A stretch of DNA of 64,000 nucleotides from Thauera sp. 2A1 (GCF_009469595.2 NZ_SSXV01000005.1:62001-126000); one strand, 5' to 3'; numbered from the stretch's first letter, positions 25,569 through 36,070 are shown. Translations and numbers: made by a program. The notes: a model not told the origin generated them from the letters alone.

Positions 25569-26785
25569 TGCGAGTTGAGTTGCCACGGTATCCGGTCTAC
25601 CGGCCCTCCGAGGCGGAATGGTTGGGGGAACTGCCGGAAGGTTGGCAGGCCATTCAGCTTGCCCGCATCAACACGAAGCTCACCAACGGCTTCGTTGGCC
25701 CGACGCGCGACATCCTGCGCGATGAAGGGGTTCGTTACCTTCAGTCGCTCCACATCAAGGGCGGTCAGATCATCTTTGATACACCGTATTTCGTGTCGCC
25801 GGAATGGAGCGCGGCACACAAGAAAGCCATTCTGAAAACCGGCGACGTGCTGATTGTGCAAACGGGGGATATTGGCCAGGTCGCCGCTGTCACCGGCGAA
25901 TTTGCCGGCTGTAGTTGCCACGCGCTCATCATCGTCCGTGCCAAGCGGCAGATGATCGACGGCTTTTTCCTGTCGGCCGTCCTGCGGTCGCATTACGGTT
26001 TCCATTCGCTCAAGAGTGTGCAGACCGGGGCGCTGCACCCGCATCTGAACTGCACCAACATCCGCGACATCTTTCTGCCGATCCCGCCGCTGCCTGACCA
26101 ATGCGCCATCCTCGCCTTCCTCGACCGCGAGACGGCGAAGATCGACCGCTTGATGGCGGTGCGGCAGAAGCAGGTGGAGTGCTTGCAGGAACAGCGTACC
26201 GCTGTCATCCACCATGCCGTCACCAAGGGACTTGATACGCAGGCGAAGATGAAGTCGTCGGGGATCAATTGGCTTCCGATGATTCCTTCGGGTTGGCAAA
26301 CGCACCGACTCCGCCGGACTACCTCAAAAGAAACCAACGGCTTCTGGGGTGATGAGCCAATCGGCGATGAGAACGACATCAGCTGCATACGCGTCGCAGA
26401 CTTCGACAGGCTGCGGCGCCGAGTAAAGGATGTGGATAAAACTCAGCGAAGTGTTCCCACGAGCAAACGCGGCGCACGCCTGCTTCGCCGAGGTGACCTT
26501 CTTCTTGAGAAATCTGGCGGCGGTGAGCAGACGCCCGTCGGCTGTGTTGTGCTTTACGACGAGGACGGGATTGCGATTACCTCGAACTTCATAGCCAAAC
26601 TAAGTCCGCTTACCAATTACGACTCCAGATTTCTTTGCTATCTGCACCAAGCGCTGTACGACTTAGGCATCACGATGTTGTCAGTAAAGCAAACGACGGG
26701 AATTCAGAATCTCGACGCATTCTGGTATTTGAACGAGCTGGCACCTTTTCCGCCATCAGCCGAGCAAGTTGAGATCGTCGACCAT
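25568..26785 (+). pseudogene. hsdS: HsdS specificity subunit of locus 1, C-terminally truncated
   Basis: Specificity subunit with first target domain (LGELPEGWQAIQLARINTKL ... IRDIFLPIPPLPDQ), the central conserved helix (AILAFLDRETAKIDRLMAVR) and a second target domain (MIPSGWQTHRL ... LNELAPFPPSAEQVEIVD). The last conserved helix after AEQVEIVD is missing: near 26783 the sequence joins a leftward helicase gene, and the open frame runs on to 26890 as unrelated Arg/Ser/Ala-rich sequence. Without the second helix spacer, assembly with HsdM would be impaired. No direct repeats or IS end were recognised at the junction. Confidence 0.8.
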
Positions 26786-28835
26786 ACGCGCGCAAGGAAC
26801 TCCCGCAATTGCGCCTCGGCCTCGCCGCCCCCGATCGTCGCGGAGGTTGCGACAAAGCGAACCTGTTCGGGTGTGACACCAAAGGCGTGAAGCACGCGAC
26901 GCAGCAGCAGCGCAAGTTCCGCAGCCTGGGAGCCGATGTAGGTATGAGCCTCATCGAGCACGATCCACTTGAGCGCGCCTTGCGACTGTTCGAGGATGGG
27001 GGCGTCCTGCGCGCGCACGAGCATGTACTCGAGCATGGTCGCGTTAGTCACCAAAAGCGGCGGAGGTGCAGCGCGAAGGGACTCACGATCGAGCACCTCA
27101 TTTCGCAGCTGATCGCGCAAGCCTTGCGGCTGCTTCTGTGGGGTCAGTCCGTTGTAGAGGCAGAACCGTAGCCCGTCGCCGAAGGATGACGTCCAGGCGT
27201 TCAGGCGCTCTCGCTGACTCTGGATTAGGGCGTTCAACGGGTAGAGGAACAACGCCTGAACCCCAATCAGCTTCGACCCGCGCTGAGCATGCGCACGCGC
27301 AAGCTGATCCAGAATCGGCACCATGAAACATTCGGTCTTGCCCGATCCCGTGCCGCTGGTCACGACCACTGACTGGGGCTTATCTTGCCCCAGAATCCGC
27401 CACGCCTCGAGCTGGTGGCGGTAAGGGCGAGCCTCGCGAGGGAAACGGTAACTGCTTTTTGCATCCCCGCCTGGCCGATCGAGGGCTGACACTAGGGCTG
27501 GCGTCAGCAGCTCGGGGCTGAGTTCGGCCAGGCTATGTTCCGCCTCCTCCCAGCCAAAAGTGGCTTCGAACACCGGGTCGCCGACAAAGCAACCTTTTGC
27601 GCCGTAGGAGACTGTGATCCCAACGAGTTCAAGCGTCATGCCAAGCTGCCGCTTCAACTCCCTGACATGGCCGCCCAGTTGCGCAGCCGGGAGCTCGCTT
27701 CGAAACAGCATCGCAACAACGACCTCGGGCCTCGTCGCCAGGACCTTAAACGTATCAATGCTGCACAGGGGTAATCGACCGAATGCGGACCACAGCCCGT
27801 CGAGCATCGACCAGGAGTCATGGTCAAAATCGTCGCCCATGGCCACCAGCACGGCATCAATTGCGGCGAGACGCGCTGCAGCGTCTGGCAACCGAATGGC
27901 CATAGCCAACGCACAAGCGGGCAGCGGGTCGGCGGTAGCTGCGTCGTCTTCACTGGCAAAACCACCACCGATACACAAAGGCCTGAACTCCAGCGCAGAG
28001 CCTGGCGCAGGATAGACAAGCCACGGCGCAAACTCCGGCCTCAGCCCCTCGATACTCCACACGCCGGATGGCGCTCCTTCGGACATCGATTGGGACAGTA
28101 CTCGCGGCGCTTCGGCCGGGCGCAGTATGGGCGAGGCCAAAACCTCGCAGCCTTGCACCTGTTCCAGCTGAACCCGCCTCAAGTCTTCATCTTCCAGCGC
28201 GACAGCCATCACCTTCGGCCGCAGTGCCACGTCGTAGCGCGACACGCTCATGCTGAAGTTCCGCTTGCCGCCGACCATCAGACGCAGTTCAACCCGCGCA
28301 TCGAGCTCGCTGGACAGGCTCAGTAGCGCTTCGATCTCGCCATAAAGATCAAGCAGGCGCACTTCTGCAAAGCCTTTGACGATAGGAACCATCCGGCGCG
28401 AGAGCGACGAATCCGAACGTCCCAACACAGGGTCGCCCCTCAGCTCGAGTTCGACCTCATACTTTTTCGGCTGGTTGGGGTTCTGATCGAATACGAGGAT
28501 GCGCACGCCTGCGGCATGCCGCAGGGACATGACACTCCCACTAACGACGGGCGCCCCCTCGACATCAAACGCCCGTCCGCCACTCGCCGGGAATGGCACC
28601 CAAAGCTACTCTTGTCAATTTCCTGAAACACTTGGAGCAGCGCGTCCTCTACGTTCTTGAGCTGCTCTGTCGAGATGTCGTACCGCCCGACCACCTTAGC
28701 CACATCAAATCCGGCCGCCTCGCCGCTACGTCGAGCGTGTGCAAGCTCGTGCCGATATTTCCTGTAAGCCGCCATCAAACCCGCAACGTCGGCTTTCGCG
28801 GGCGCTTTGGCCTGAAGTAGAAACGGCTTCCCCGA
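26785..28835 (-). pseudogene. DEAD/DEAH-box helicase gene, truncated and frame-broken
   Basis: The main frame starts GTG 28599 and reads about 600 genuine residues. An N-terminal region of about 380 aa with no recognised domain is followed by the first RecA lobe of an SF2 helicase: VVTSGTGSGKTECF (near 412), ALFLYPLNALIQSQ, VTNATMLEYML, LDEAHTYIG (near 549), ATSATIG. The second lobe is missing at the junction with hsdS (about 26785). Upstream, another minus frame (about 28600-28835, KPFLLQAKAPAKADVAGLMA) looks like the true N terminus, so a frameshift near 28600 is likely. Such long helicases occur in DISARM- and Dpd-like systems; which one is unknown. Confidence 0.65.
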
Positions 28836-28844
28836 CAGCCCAAA

Positions 28845-29145
28845 ACCAGCTTCAACAATCGGTACAGAGCTACGGCAGTTACATCGATCTGTGGAAGAAG
28901 TACAGCGAGGAGGAATGGCAGAGGAGCCTGCAGCAGGCAGCTCAGCTGAACGTGTTGGCCTACTCACGTGCGGAGGAGGCCAGCGACGAGGGCGGTGTCT
29001 GGCGGTTCTACGTTTCGCCTGCTGACAGAGAGATCTTCAAGAAGGTCTGGAGCTCCATCGAGTCGGACACTGGGCTGGAGCTCGAAGCGACCGAAGAACA
29101 CCCTGAGTGGCGGCAGATCCAGGACGAGGTGAGTGCTATGTCCGC
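28845..29145 (+). pseudogene. Orphan coding fragment on the plus strand
   Basis: About 100 codons that read like a real protein, helical and charged (SYGSYIDLWKKYSEEEWQRS, VWRFYVSPADREIFKKVWSS, ATEEHPEWRQIQDEV). They are bounded on the left by the leftward helicase frame and on the right by sequence of other character. No start codon belongs to it. It looks like the N-terminal part of an unknown protein left by recombination. Family not recognised. Confidence 0.4.
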
Positions 29146-29266
29146 TTCCCGGCGTTTTAGGGGGCGTCCGGACTTTCCTCATCGGAAGTCTAACGAGATT
29201 CTGATTTCTTCCAGCTCCAAGCGGCCACCTGAGAGCGGATACGGTGGCAGCCGTTGCGCGGATCAC

Positions 29267-30088
29267 TCAAAAATCCAGGTCGAGATCGTCGTCTTCGGGG
29301 ATGTCTGCCAGCACGAGCGGAGCACTGCTGTTCGGCGCCGTGCTGCGCGAACGCGAGGTAACCGACATGGTCACCGCACGGAAGAAACGATGAATGTCAC
29401 GCGCCTCATGTGCTTTGAAGACAGGCGATTCGGGATCATTGGTGAAGCGGCGGAGCATTTCGACGTCGGCATCAGCACCGATCGCCATGGCGAAACGCGT
29501 CGCTTTCTGCCCTCGCTCCGATTTGCACAAACCATCGAGCGGCTGTTCCCAGTCGTCGGTCGGCAAACCATCCGACACCAGGACCAGAACCGGCCGATAG
29601 GCTCGGGACGGAATCATGTCCTTGTCCTCGATCAACTTTCGCGCCTCTTCGAAGGCCGCCCCCATCGGCGTCCTGCCATCCGCTCGCAGCGGGCTGACCT
29701 CGGAGATCTTGTGCGCAGGGGCCAGAGGCAGGTGGACGCGAGCCCGCTCTCCCCCGAACGTAATCAAGCCCACCTGAATCTCGGCTCTCAGCCGGGACTC
29801 GGCTGCAAACCCCGCCACCATGTCCTTCAGTGCCAGATTGAGCGCCTCGATCTTTCCATCGACCGTCATGCTTCCACTGACGTCGGCCATCACGATGACG
29901 GGTAACGGCCGTGCCTCAGCAACAGTGAAGTCCTTGAGCTTGCTCGCTTTGTCTTCCATCTTCTTCGTATCCTTCGTCTCTTCAGCGCCGCCACCCTTTG
30001 CCACGAAAGGATCGTGCTCGCGACCGCGAACAATGCTGGCAGCGTAGTAGCGACTGAAATTGTCTTCTTGGTACTTCGCGAAACCCAT
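29267..30088 (-). CDS. vWA-domain protein (TerY-like)
   Basis: 273-aa protein with a von Willebrand factor A domain. The metal-ion site is intact: DVSGSM (DxSxS) near residue 70, a conserved Thr in DGRTPMG, and Asp in VLVSDGLPTDDW. It starts with a distinctive MGFAKYQEDNFSRYYAAS and ends in an acidic tail PEDDDLDLDF. TerY-type vWA proteins usually act with a PP2C phosphatase and a kinase in stress or phage response; neither partner is present here. It lies between broken genes and may be an orphan, but the gene itself is complete. Confidence 0.75.
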   Translation of the reverse strand: MGFAKYQEDNFSRYYAASIVRGREHDPFVAKGGGAEETKDTKKMEDKASKLKDFTVAEARPLPVIVMADVSGSMTVDGKIEALNLALKDMVAGFAAESRLRAEIQVGLITFGGERARVHLPLAPAHKISEVSPLRADGRTPMGAAFEEARKLIEDKDMIPSRAYRPVLVLVSDGLPTDDWEQPLDGLCKSERGQKATRFAMAIGADADVEMLRRFTNDPESPVFKAHEARDIHRFFRAVTMSVTSRSRSTAPNSSAPLVLADIPEDDDLDLDF

Positions 30089-30271
30089 CTCGCACCCCCA
30101 CTAGATCGGCCCCCTCAGCGGGGTCATTCGACGGAGTCCAGCCTGGTCCCGCTGGCTCTCACATTGATTTGATTGGCTCTGGTCCCGGCCTGCCGAGCCA
30201 CGCTATCACATCTGCTGAAGTGGATGATGTGACCAACGTCATATGCATGCCGAGTTCGCCAGATCCTGCCT

Positions 30272-30598
30272 TCAGTGATAAACGCGATGGCGACGTTTGC
30301 TCGGGCGAATCTTGCGCAGCTCGTGGTTGCGATAGGCAGTCACGACCGAGCCACCGGGGGCGACCAGTACATGCACGCCATCGGCCTCGGAGACGTCAAT
30401 GCCGAGTTCGGCACAACGGGCGACCTCCTTGTGCCCGATCACGCGGTAGGCCGCCCCACGCGCATGCACGGTGCGGCCGTAGCGCAGCACCATGGCCACA
30501 CACCTTTCGGAGATTCCGCGCTGCCCCATGCGCATCTGTGCATGGTCAGTGAGAGGAAGATCGCTCGAAGACTGACTGAAATCCGCTGGGCTCTGCAT
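30272..30598 (-). CDS. DUF4258-domain protein
   Basis: 108-aa protein from ATG 30598 (MQSPADFSQ). The DUF4258 core is clear: LTDHAQMRMGQRGISERCV, RYGRTVHARGAAYRVIG, then VLVAPGGSVVTAYRNHELRKI. The fold is related to BrnT/RelE-type toxins, but most members are uncharacterised. No antitoxin-like gene adjoins, so a toxin role is not supported by context. An AT-rich 270-bp upstream region separates it from gmrSD. Confidence 0.7.
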   Translation of the reverse strand: MQSPADFSQSSSDLPLTDHAQMRMGQRGISERCVAMVLRYGRTVHARGAAYRVIGHKEVARCAELGIDVSEADGVHVLVAPGGSVVTAYRNHELRKIRPSKRRHRVYH

Positions 30599-30874
30599 GG
30601 CCTCATCTCCTTGTCGCTTACAACCCATACTCAGCGAAAGGCGTGCCAGTTGCTCTTCGAGCGAATCCCTAATCTATACAATAGCTTACGAGTCTTGGCA
30701 GCCGAAACGGTCGAACTTGAATATAAATCTTAGTGCCTAGAAGAAATTTTCTTCCATAAATCCCCGCATCTTGCGTGAGGGGACGCGGCAGGAAACAACC
30801 GTCGCATCAGACCGCGAACGCTTGGCGGAATAGAGGTTTGAGAACTGCGGAGCCACCTTTGCGAGTAAGCAGGG

Positions 30875-32872
30875 TCAATCCCGAGACCAGACCTCCAAGG
30901 CCTGGGCGAGTAAGGTCTCCGAGCGCTCTACGATCTGCATCTCCCCCCAGACGTCACTCTTTAGCGCCTGAAAATAGCTGTTCATCGACAGCAAGCTGTA
31001 GCGACAGATCATCGTACGCTTCCCGTCTTTTCGCATGCCATCGTCACCTTCGACGTCGGCGAACGGGCCGTTGCTCACCGCGCTGTTCAACGACTTCGTC
31101 AGCAAAGTAAGGTTGCCGAAGGTGTGCAAGAGCCTGTTGCGCGTAGCCGTCGCCTCGCTCTCCTCCGGCAACGGGTAGTGGCCAGACCATGCCCAGCCTT
31201 GTGGAAGAACATGCTCTACGGAAAGTTGCTCGATACTCGGCACCGGTTGCGGCTCATGCTTTGCGCCGCGACTCGCGACTTCCAGCGCCCTCAGGATCGC
31301 AGCAGTCCTTGCCGGCCGAAGCTCAAGGTAAACCGGGCGATGCATCCACGCTTCACGAAACTCCGCGTCCGTTGGCCACACCTGGCTGTGCCCGCCTAGC
31401 CCCTTCAGGTAACCACTGAGGACCTTGGCCGGTTCCTCTCCTGCCTGCATAAGCTCCAGCAACCGGAGGAAGATTCGGTTGTAGTTCTTTGTCGTAAAGC
31501 CGCACACCGCACGGCGGACGACGTAGCTGGCCAGAGCACCCAAAGCAGCCTCAAGGTCAGGATCGTCGTCCGAGTAGCGCTCACGCAGGAAGAGGTAAAC
31601 AGGCGTCAACGTACTGACATCCAGCACCTTGATGAGCCGACCAAACTCAGCGATTGCGCCACTGCCATCCGGCGACAAGAGCTGCCTGAAATATTCCGCA
31701 GCACGGACGATTCGCGCCAGTTCACCATCAAGGTCGCGCATCTCGCGCTGCCACCACTCCTTGAACCCCTGGAATACGTGGCTGACCTTGGTCTCCTCAC
31801 GGCGCCGCAGCACAGTCAGGTGGTAGAAGAACAAGTCGATCCTGGGATAGGTAATGCGTCCTTGGCGCTCCTTCTCGCGCCAGTAGCGGTTGGCCGTCAC
31901 CTTGTTGCGGCTATCTACCTGCTCATCGAAATCCTGCCAGTGTTGCGAATAAAGCTTGTCGACTGGCAGTTGTCTGCGCGCCGCATCCAGAAAGATGAAG
32001 TTGCGTATCAGATCCGAAGCAAGCAACGGTTCGCCACGAGCATTGAGCGTTTCGAAAATCACCTGGGGATCATCGTCGCCCTCCAGCGTCAGAGTCATAA
32101 CCTGCACAGCATCCTGCAAAGCCATGAACAGGCATTCGGCTCGCTCCGACCTCACCGGATCTCCTTCCCCTGGCCGACAAGGCAGGCTTTCGCGCCTTAC
32201 GCTGTGAATCAGCGCGTCAGACACGCTGCGATCGATTTCCGCGTACTCAGGGTCCCCGCTGTATACACCACGGAGAAATCCTTCGATGGCGCGGTGCAGA
32301 TAGAGATACGCCAACACCATCAACGGACGCTCGAGACGGCGACGTCCAGACTGCACCGGAAACTCCGAACATACGGCTTCAATGCTCGGCACCGCATCCA
32401 GAAAGGCGATCTCCTCGCGTCCGGCCTTCGTTGGCCAGACCTTGTGGTAGTCACTCTCAACGTTGTACGGACCGGGGTTGCGGATCATGCCGTCCAACAT
32501 CCGGGCGACGCCCTCCAACTCGGGATGTGCGCCCGAAACATGCCGAAAAGCGAGCATCAACAGATGCAGCGTCGTCGTACGCTGCTGACCATCGATCACC
32601 TCATAGGCCTTCACACGTCCAAAGGCATTGACCACCGGGGTCAACACCACCGAACCCAGAAAGTGCTTCTGCAATGGCGCAAGCTGGTGACTCCCGGCTT
32701 GCTGCTCGAGTTCTCTGCGGCCGAGCAGGCACTCCGCACGATCCTCCACATCCGCCCACAGGGGAGCAACCTGCTTCTCGAGTGTCCAAACGTATCCGCG
32801 CTGGAAGACGGGAATCACATACTGGACGGGTTGGGAAAACATCTGAGCTGCGAAGGTCTTCGATGGCTGCAT
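30875..32872 (-). CDS. GmrSD-type type IV restriction enzyme (DUF262-DUF1524)
   Basis: 665-aa single-chain GmrSD-like protein that cuts modified (for example glucosylated hydroxymethylcytosine) phage DNA. The N-terminal DUF262/ParB-like half has VIPVFQRGYVWT and the nucleotide-hydrolysis signature EVIDGQQRTTTLHLL; ETLNARGEPLLASDLIRN is also typical. The C-terminal DUF1524 half carries the HNH-type nuclease: SVEHVLPQGW (catalytic His) and TFGNLTLLTKSLNSAVSNGPF. Length and motifs look intact, so this is the most likely working restriction enzyme in the island. A truncated gene lies 54 nt upstream. Confidence 0.9.
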   Translation of the reverse strand: MQPSKTFAAQMFSQPVQYVIPVFQRGYVWTLEKQVAPLWADVEDRAECLLGRRELEQQAGSHQLAPLQKHFLGSVVLTPVVNAFGRVKAYEVIDGQQRTTTLHLLMLAFRHVSGAHPELEGVARMLDGMIRNPGPYNVESDYHKVWPTKAGREEIAFLDAVPSIEAVCSEFPVQSGRRRLERPLMVLAYLYLHRAIEGFLRGVYSGDPEYAEIDRSVSDALIHSVRRESLPCRPGEGDPVRSERAECLFMALQDAVQVMTLTLEGDDDPQVIFETLNARGEPLLASDLIRNFIFLDAARRQLPVDKLYSQHWQDFDEQVDSRNKVTANRYWREKERQGRITYPRIDLFFYHLTVLRRREETKVSHVFQGFKEWWQREMRDLDGELARIVRAAEYFRQLLSPDGSGAIAEFGRLIKVLDVSTLTPVYLFLRERYSDDDPDLEAALGALASYVVRRAVCGFTTKNYNRIFLRLLELMQAGEEPAKVLSGYLKGLGGHSQVWPTDAEFREAWMHRPVYLELRPARTAAILRALEVASRGAKHEPQPVPSIEQLSVEHVLPQGWAWSGHYPLPEESEATATRNRLLHTFGNLTLLTKSLNSAVSNGPFADVEGDDGMRKDGKRTMICRYSLLSMNSYFQALKSDVWGEMQIVERSETLLAQALEVWSRD

Positions 32873-32926
32873 GGCAAAACCTTGTTCTGGCGCTCGATCG
32901 CGCCTTCTTCTTTGGGTAACTCGGTA

Positions 32927-33190
32927 TCAGAGTGGATTGGAGGCCAGAAACGGTTCGATGCCGAATCGCGCTGCGATGCGTCGCAACTCGGTCAAGACAT
33001 CGCCACGGAGCGGCTGCTGCCCGAGTGGTCCCTGAAAGTTTCCGCTGATCGCCTTGGGATACGCCCTGCGCATCCAGCTCGATACCGCCTCGATTGCCTG
33101 CGGAGTCCCGCTATCGATGAACCGCACCGAAGCCGAATGGGACGGGTCGTAAAAAGCGTAGTGCTCGCGAGTCTGACGCGTGAACGGGAC
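32927..33190 (-). pseudogene. C-terminal remnant of an unknown gene upstream of gmrSD
   Basis: About 87 codons on the minus strand read as a real protein tail (PFTRQTREHYAFYDPSHSAS, ISGNFQGPLGQQPLRGD, LTELRRIAARFGIEPFLASN) and stop 54 nt before the gmrSD start. The 5' part is gone where the IS5 fragment begins (about 33190). By position it was probably the first gene of a gmrSD operon. Family not recognised. Confidence 0.5.
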
Positions 33191-33192
33191 CG

Positions 33193-33800
33193 TCGGGTTA
33201 CGCGCTGTCGGATCCGGCGATGGAGGATGCGCTCTACGAGGTCGAGTCGATGCGCCGCTTTGCGGGGCTGGACCTGACCGACGACGCGATGCCCGACGAG
33301 ACGACGATCCCCAAGTTCCGCCACCTGCTCGAGAAGCACGCACTGACCTCGCAGATGATGAACATCATCAACGACACGCTCGAGCAGCGCGGACTGCTGC
33401 TCAAGGGCGGCACGATGGTCGACGCCACGATCATCCATGCGCCGCCCTCGACGAAGAACCGGGACAAGCAGCGCGACCCCGAGATGCATCAGACCAAGAA
33501 GGGCAACCAGTGGTACTTCGGCATGAAGGTCCACGTGGGTGCCGACGTCAATTCCGGGCTCGTGCATACCGTATCCGTGACGCCTGCCAACGTCTCGGAC
33601 ATCAACCAGTTGCCGCACTTGGTGCGTGAAGATGACCGGGCGGTGTTCGGCGACAAGGGCTACGTGAACAACAAGCTCAAGCGTCTGGTCCGCAAGGCGG
33701 GCCTGTTCTGGGGCGTCTCGCTCAAGGCCAGCAAGCAGCACCCGCTGACCGAGGCGAACAAGCGCTTCAACCACAAGATGTCCTCGATCCGTGCTCGGGT
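33193..33800 (+). pseudogene. IS5-family transposase fragment
   Basis: About 200 codons of an IS5-type DDE transposase: ALSDPAMEDALYEVESMRRF, DETTIPKFRHLLEKH, first Asp in GGTMVDATIIHAP, second Asp in FGDKGYVNNK, then NKRFNHKMSSIRARV. The N-terminal 60-70 residues and the C terminus with the catalytic Glu region are missing; the open frame continues to 33942 in unrelated sequence. No inverted repeats were found. It separates the gmrSD block from module B. Confidence 0.85.
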
Positions 33801-33877
33801 CCCGTGCTTTACGCATTGGCGTGCTGTCTTTGCGAGTAGCTGTCGAGTCCGCTCGACGGCAGCTGTTGCGAGACCGA

Positions 33878-34966
33878 TCAACGATCTAAGAGACCGCGAT
33901 TGCGCCGCCAGTACCCCGCCCGCAGCTTCCGATCAAAACTGAAAACGTGCTCCCCAGGCTCCTCGTCGCAGTACCCAACCAGCCGGTTGAACTGAATGAG
34001 CCCGCCATCCCGTAGCGACACGTTACCGCCGCAAAGCGGGCAATCCGCCACATACCGCACCAGGCGCAGGTTGTAGCCACGCGACCGCCCTGGAAGCACA
34101 GCGGCTTCAGGATCCCAGACCAGTTCGACCTGACATTCCTTCTCCGAGAACGGATAGAAGAGCGGCGAGGCCATGATGATGAATCGATCGTAGAGTCGAA
34201 TCAGAGGCCACAGCAGAAACCCGAAGATTGCCGCAACGATCATCAGCCTCCACTCGAGCACACCGTCAGCCACGCGCATCAGCGCAATCAACACCGGCAG
34301 CCCTGTCAGCAGCAACATCAGACCGAAGCCGATCGCCGGGACATAACGACGAAGGCCATCGATGCGCATACTCGCTTCGCCCTGCCGGCGAAACAGCAGC
34401 GGCCATAGAAACAGCCGCCCGAGGAGCGAGAACCGCAGACTCGACCGGTCCTCACGGTACCGAAGCACAAAGGGCAGCTTGTCGTAGCCCGCTGGCAGGG
34501 TGGGGAGCGCGGTGCTCACACCGAAAGGGCGCCATTCGAGACGATAGGTCGACGACCGCCCGCCGTCCGACTTGTCCTTGGCCGGCCACAAGAGCCCCGC
34601 AAAACCTGCCTTCCGCGCTGCGTCGGTGAAACGGCCCTGCAGTTCGGCGAACGCCTCCTCCAACCCGGGCCAGTGCTCGTTCATCCGCTTGCGTGCCTTG
34701 TCGCTGGTCAGGCCATCGACTGGCTCACCTCGCTCCTCAAGCGTGTAGCGCCACAGATCCTGAGTGCTATGGGACTTTGGCTCGATGTCATCCTTGCCAT
34801 CACCCTGGTATTGCGTCAGGAGCGCGCGTAGGAGGTCCCACAGCACGCCCTGATAGTAAGCGCTGCGATCACGATCCAGGAACGCTTGAAACCACTGCGC
34901 GAACCGGACGCGCTCTGGCAATAGGCACTCGCCTTCGCTCTGAGGGGTATCGGAAAAATCGCTCAT
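33878..34966 (-). CDS. Module B: two-helix membrane protein with C-terminal Cys motif, unknown function
   Basis: 362-aa relative of the protein at 15895-16974, with the same GGGAG-spaced start (MSDFSDTPQ) and the alternative ATG 34984. The two hydrophobic helices (IGFGLMLLLTGLPVLIALM and MIVAAIFGFLLWPLIRLYD) and the CPLCGGNVSLRDGG motif are kept; the second Cys pair of copy A (GCC) is GYC here, leaving one Cys. The helices and the N-terminal 100 residues vary more than the rest, which could reflect adaptation to different partners. Divergent from the 76-aa/CoiA-like pair. Confidence 0.65.
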   Translation of the reverse strand: MSDFSDTPQSEGECLLPERVRFAQWFQAFLDRDRSAYYQGVLWDLLRALLTQYQGDGKDDIEPKSHSTQDLWRYTLEERGEPVDGLTSDKARKRMNEHWPGLEEAFAELQGRFTDAARKAGFAGLLWPAKDKSDGGRSSTYRLEWRPFGVSTALPTLPAGYDKLPFVLRYREDRSSLRFSLLGRLFLWPLLFRRQGEASMRIDGLRRYVPAIGFGLMLLLTGLPVLIALMRVADGVLEWRLMIVAAIFGFLLWPLIRLYDRFIIMASPLFYPFSEKECQVELVWDPEAAVLPGRSRGYNLRLVRYVADCPLCGGNVSLRDGGLIQFNRLVGYCDEEPGEHVFSFDRKLRAGYWRRNRGLLDR

Positions 34967-36070
34967 CGGGCTCCCGGCAGACATGACGGGATTCTAGCAG
35001 CGAACCGTCCGCCGACCGGTTTCAGACCGTCCGGATCCAGCAACCACGCGGGTTTGCGTACCTAACCTGACCTCTCCGTTCAACCCAGGAGAAGGTCATG
35101 CTGGAAACCCTCGTTCTACACATCGCCGGCGAGCGCGTCGAACTCCGCTCGCTCCCCTTTGGCGATCTCGCTGTTTACCACCGGCCCGCCGAGCACGTGC
35201 GTGCGCTTGTCGAACCTGTCTGCCGCAATCGTGGCCACTGGAACAGCGAGTACAACAACTGGATCGTGTTCCGGCAGTTCCGCGCAGCCGTCGTGAGCGA
35301 GCTCGAAGCGGAGGCAGACCATGTCTGACCGGATGCTTCACGGTTTGGACTTCGGGCTTGATCGAAACGGGCGGATGCGCGGGATCAATGAGGTGGAGCA
35401 GGGACTCGCCTGCAACTGCGAGTGCCCGGAGTGCGGAAGTCCGCTTGTCGCCAGAAAGGGCGCTGTGCGCGTTCATCACTTTGCGCACCGGGGAGCGACC
35501 TGCACCACCGGCGCCGAAACCGCGCTCCATCGGATGGCCAAACAGATCGTGGCGGACGAGCGTCGTCTCGTTCAGCCCGGAGAGGACACACCGACAGTCT
35601 TCCGCGACGCCGCGCTACCGGATGAAATGTACTGGCCCGGCTGGCGCCCCGACGTGGTGCTCTGGTCCGAGTCGATGACCGTGCATGTCGAGGTGACCGT
35701 CACGCATCGATGCGGCCCCGAAAAGCTCGACGAGATCGTTCGCAAAGGGATCCCGACCATCGAGCTTGACCTCTCGACGGCCTATCGGCCCAAGCGCCTA
35801 GGTTGGACGATCGAGCAGCTTACCGATCGTCTCGTCCACGATCCCGGCATTCGGCGCTGGCTCCATCTGCCGGAGCGAGCAACGGTACCAGCACAGCCGG
35901 CGGGCTTCCCTGAGCCGCAAACCCCGACCAAGACTCCTGCGCCTACCGGCCGGGCTTCGACTTCCCGCATCTATGCGCCCTTCGACGGCACTTTGCTCGT
36001 GTTCGATCCGTGGTATGGGCTGGTACCGCGTGATCCCGGCGCGCGTGCCCAGCTCACTAAAGAGCTGCAG
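33906..36070. repeat. Module copy B (membrane protein / 76-aa / CoiA-like nuclease)
   Basis: Same gene order, spacing and overlaps as 15911-18085. Conserved stretches include the inter-gene promoter region. Copy B differs by scattered substitutions and a divergent linker in the nuclease gene. Confidence 0.85.
35098..35328 (+). CDS. Module B: conserved 76-aa protein
   Basis: Nearly identical to the 76-aa protein at 17106-17336 (74 of 76 residues). Same GGAGAAGGTC ribosome site and same 8-nt overlap (ATGTCTGA) with the CoiA-like gene. Strong conservation at both copies argues for a real, constrained protein. Function unknown. Confidence 0.65.
   Translation: MLETLVLHIAGERVELRSLPFGDLAVYHRPAEHVRALVEPVCRNRGHWNSEYNNWIVFRQFRAAVVSELEAEADHV

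Noticed and set aside
30120..30270. Stem near 30100 considered as terminator
   Set aside because: GC stem without a T-run in either direction and within a likely leader of the vWA gene.
31778..33277. 499-codon plus-strand frame opposite gmrSD
   Set aside because: Antisense to a well-supported gene and runs across an IS junction.
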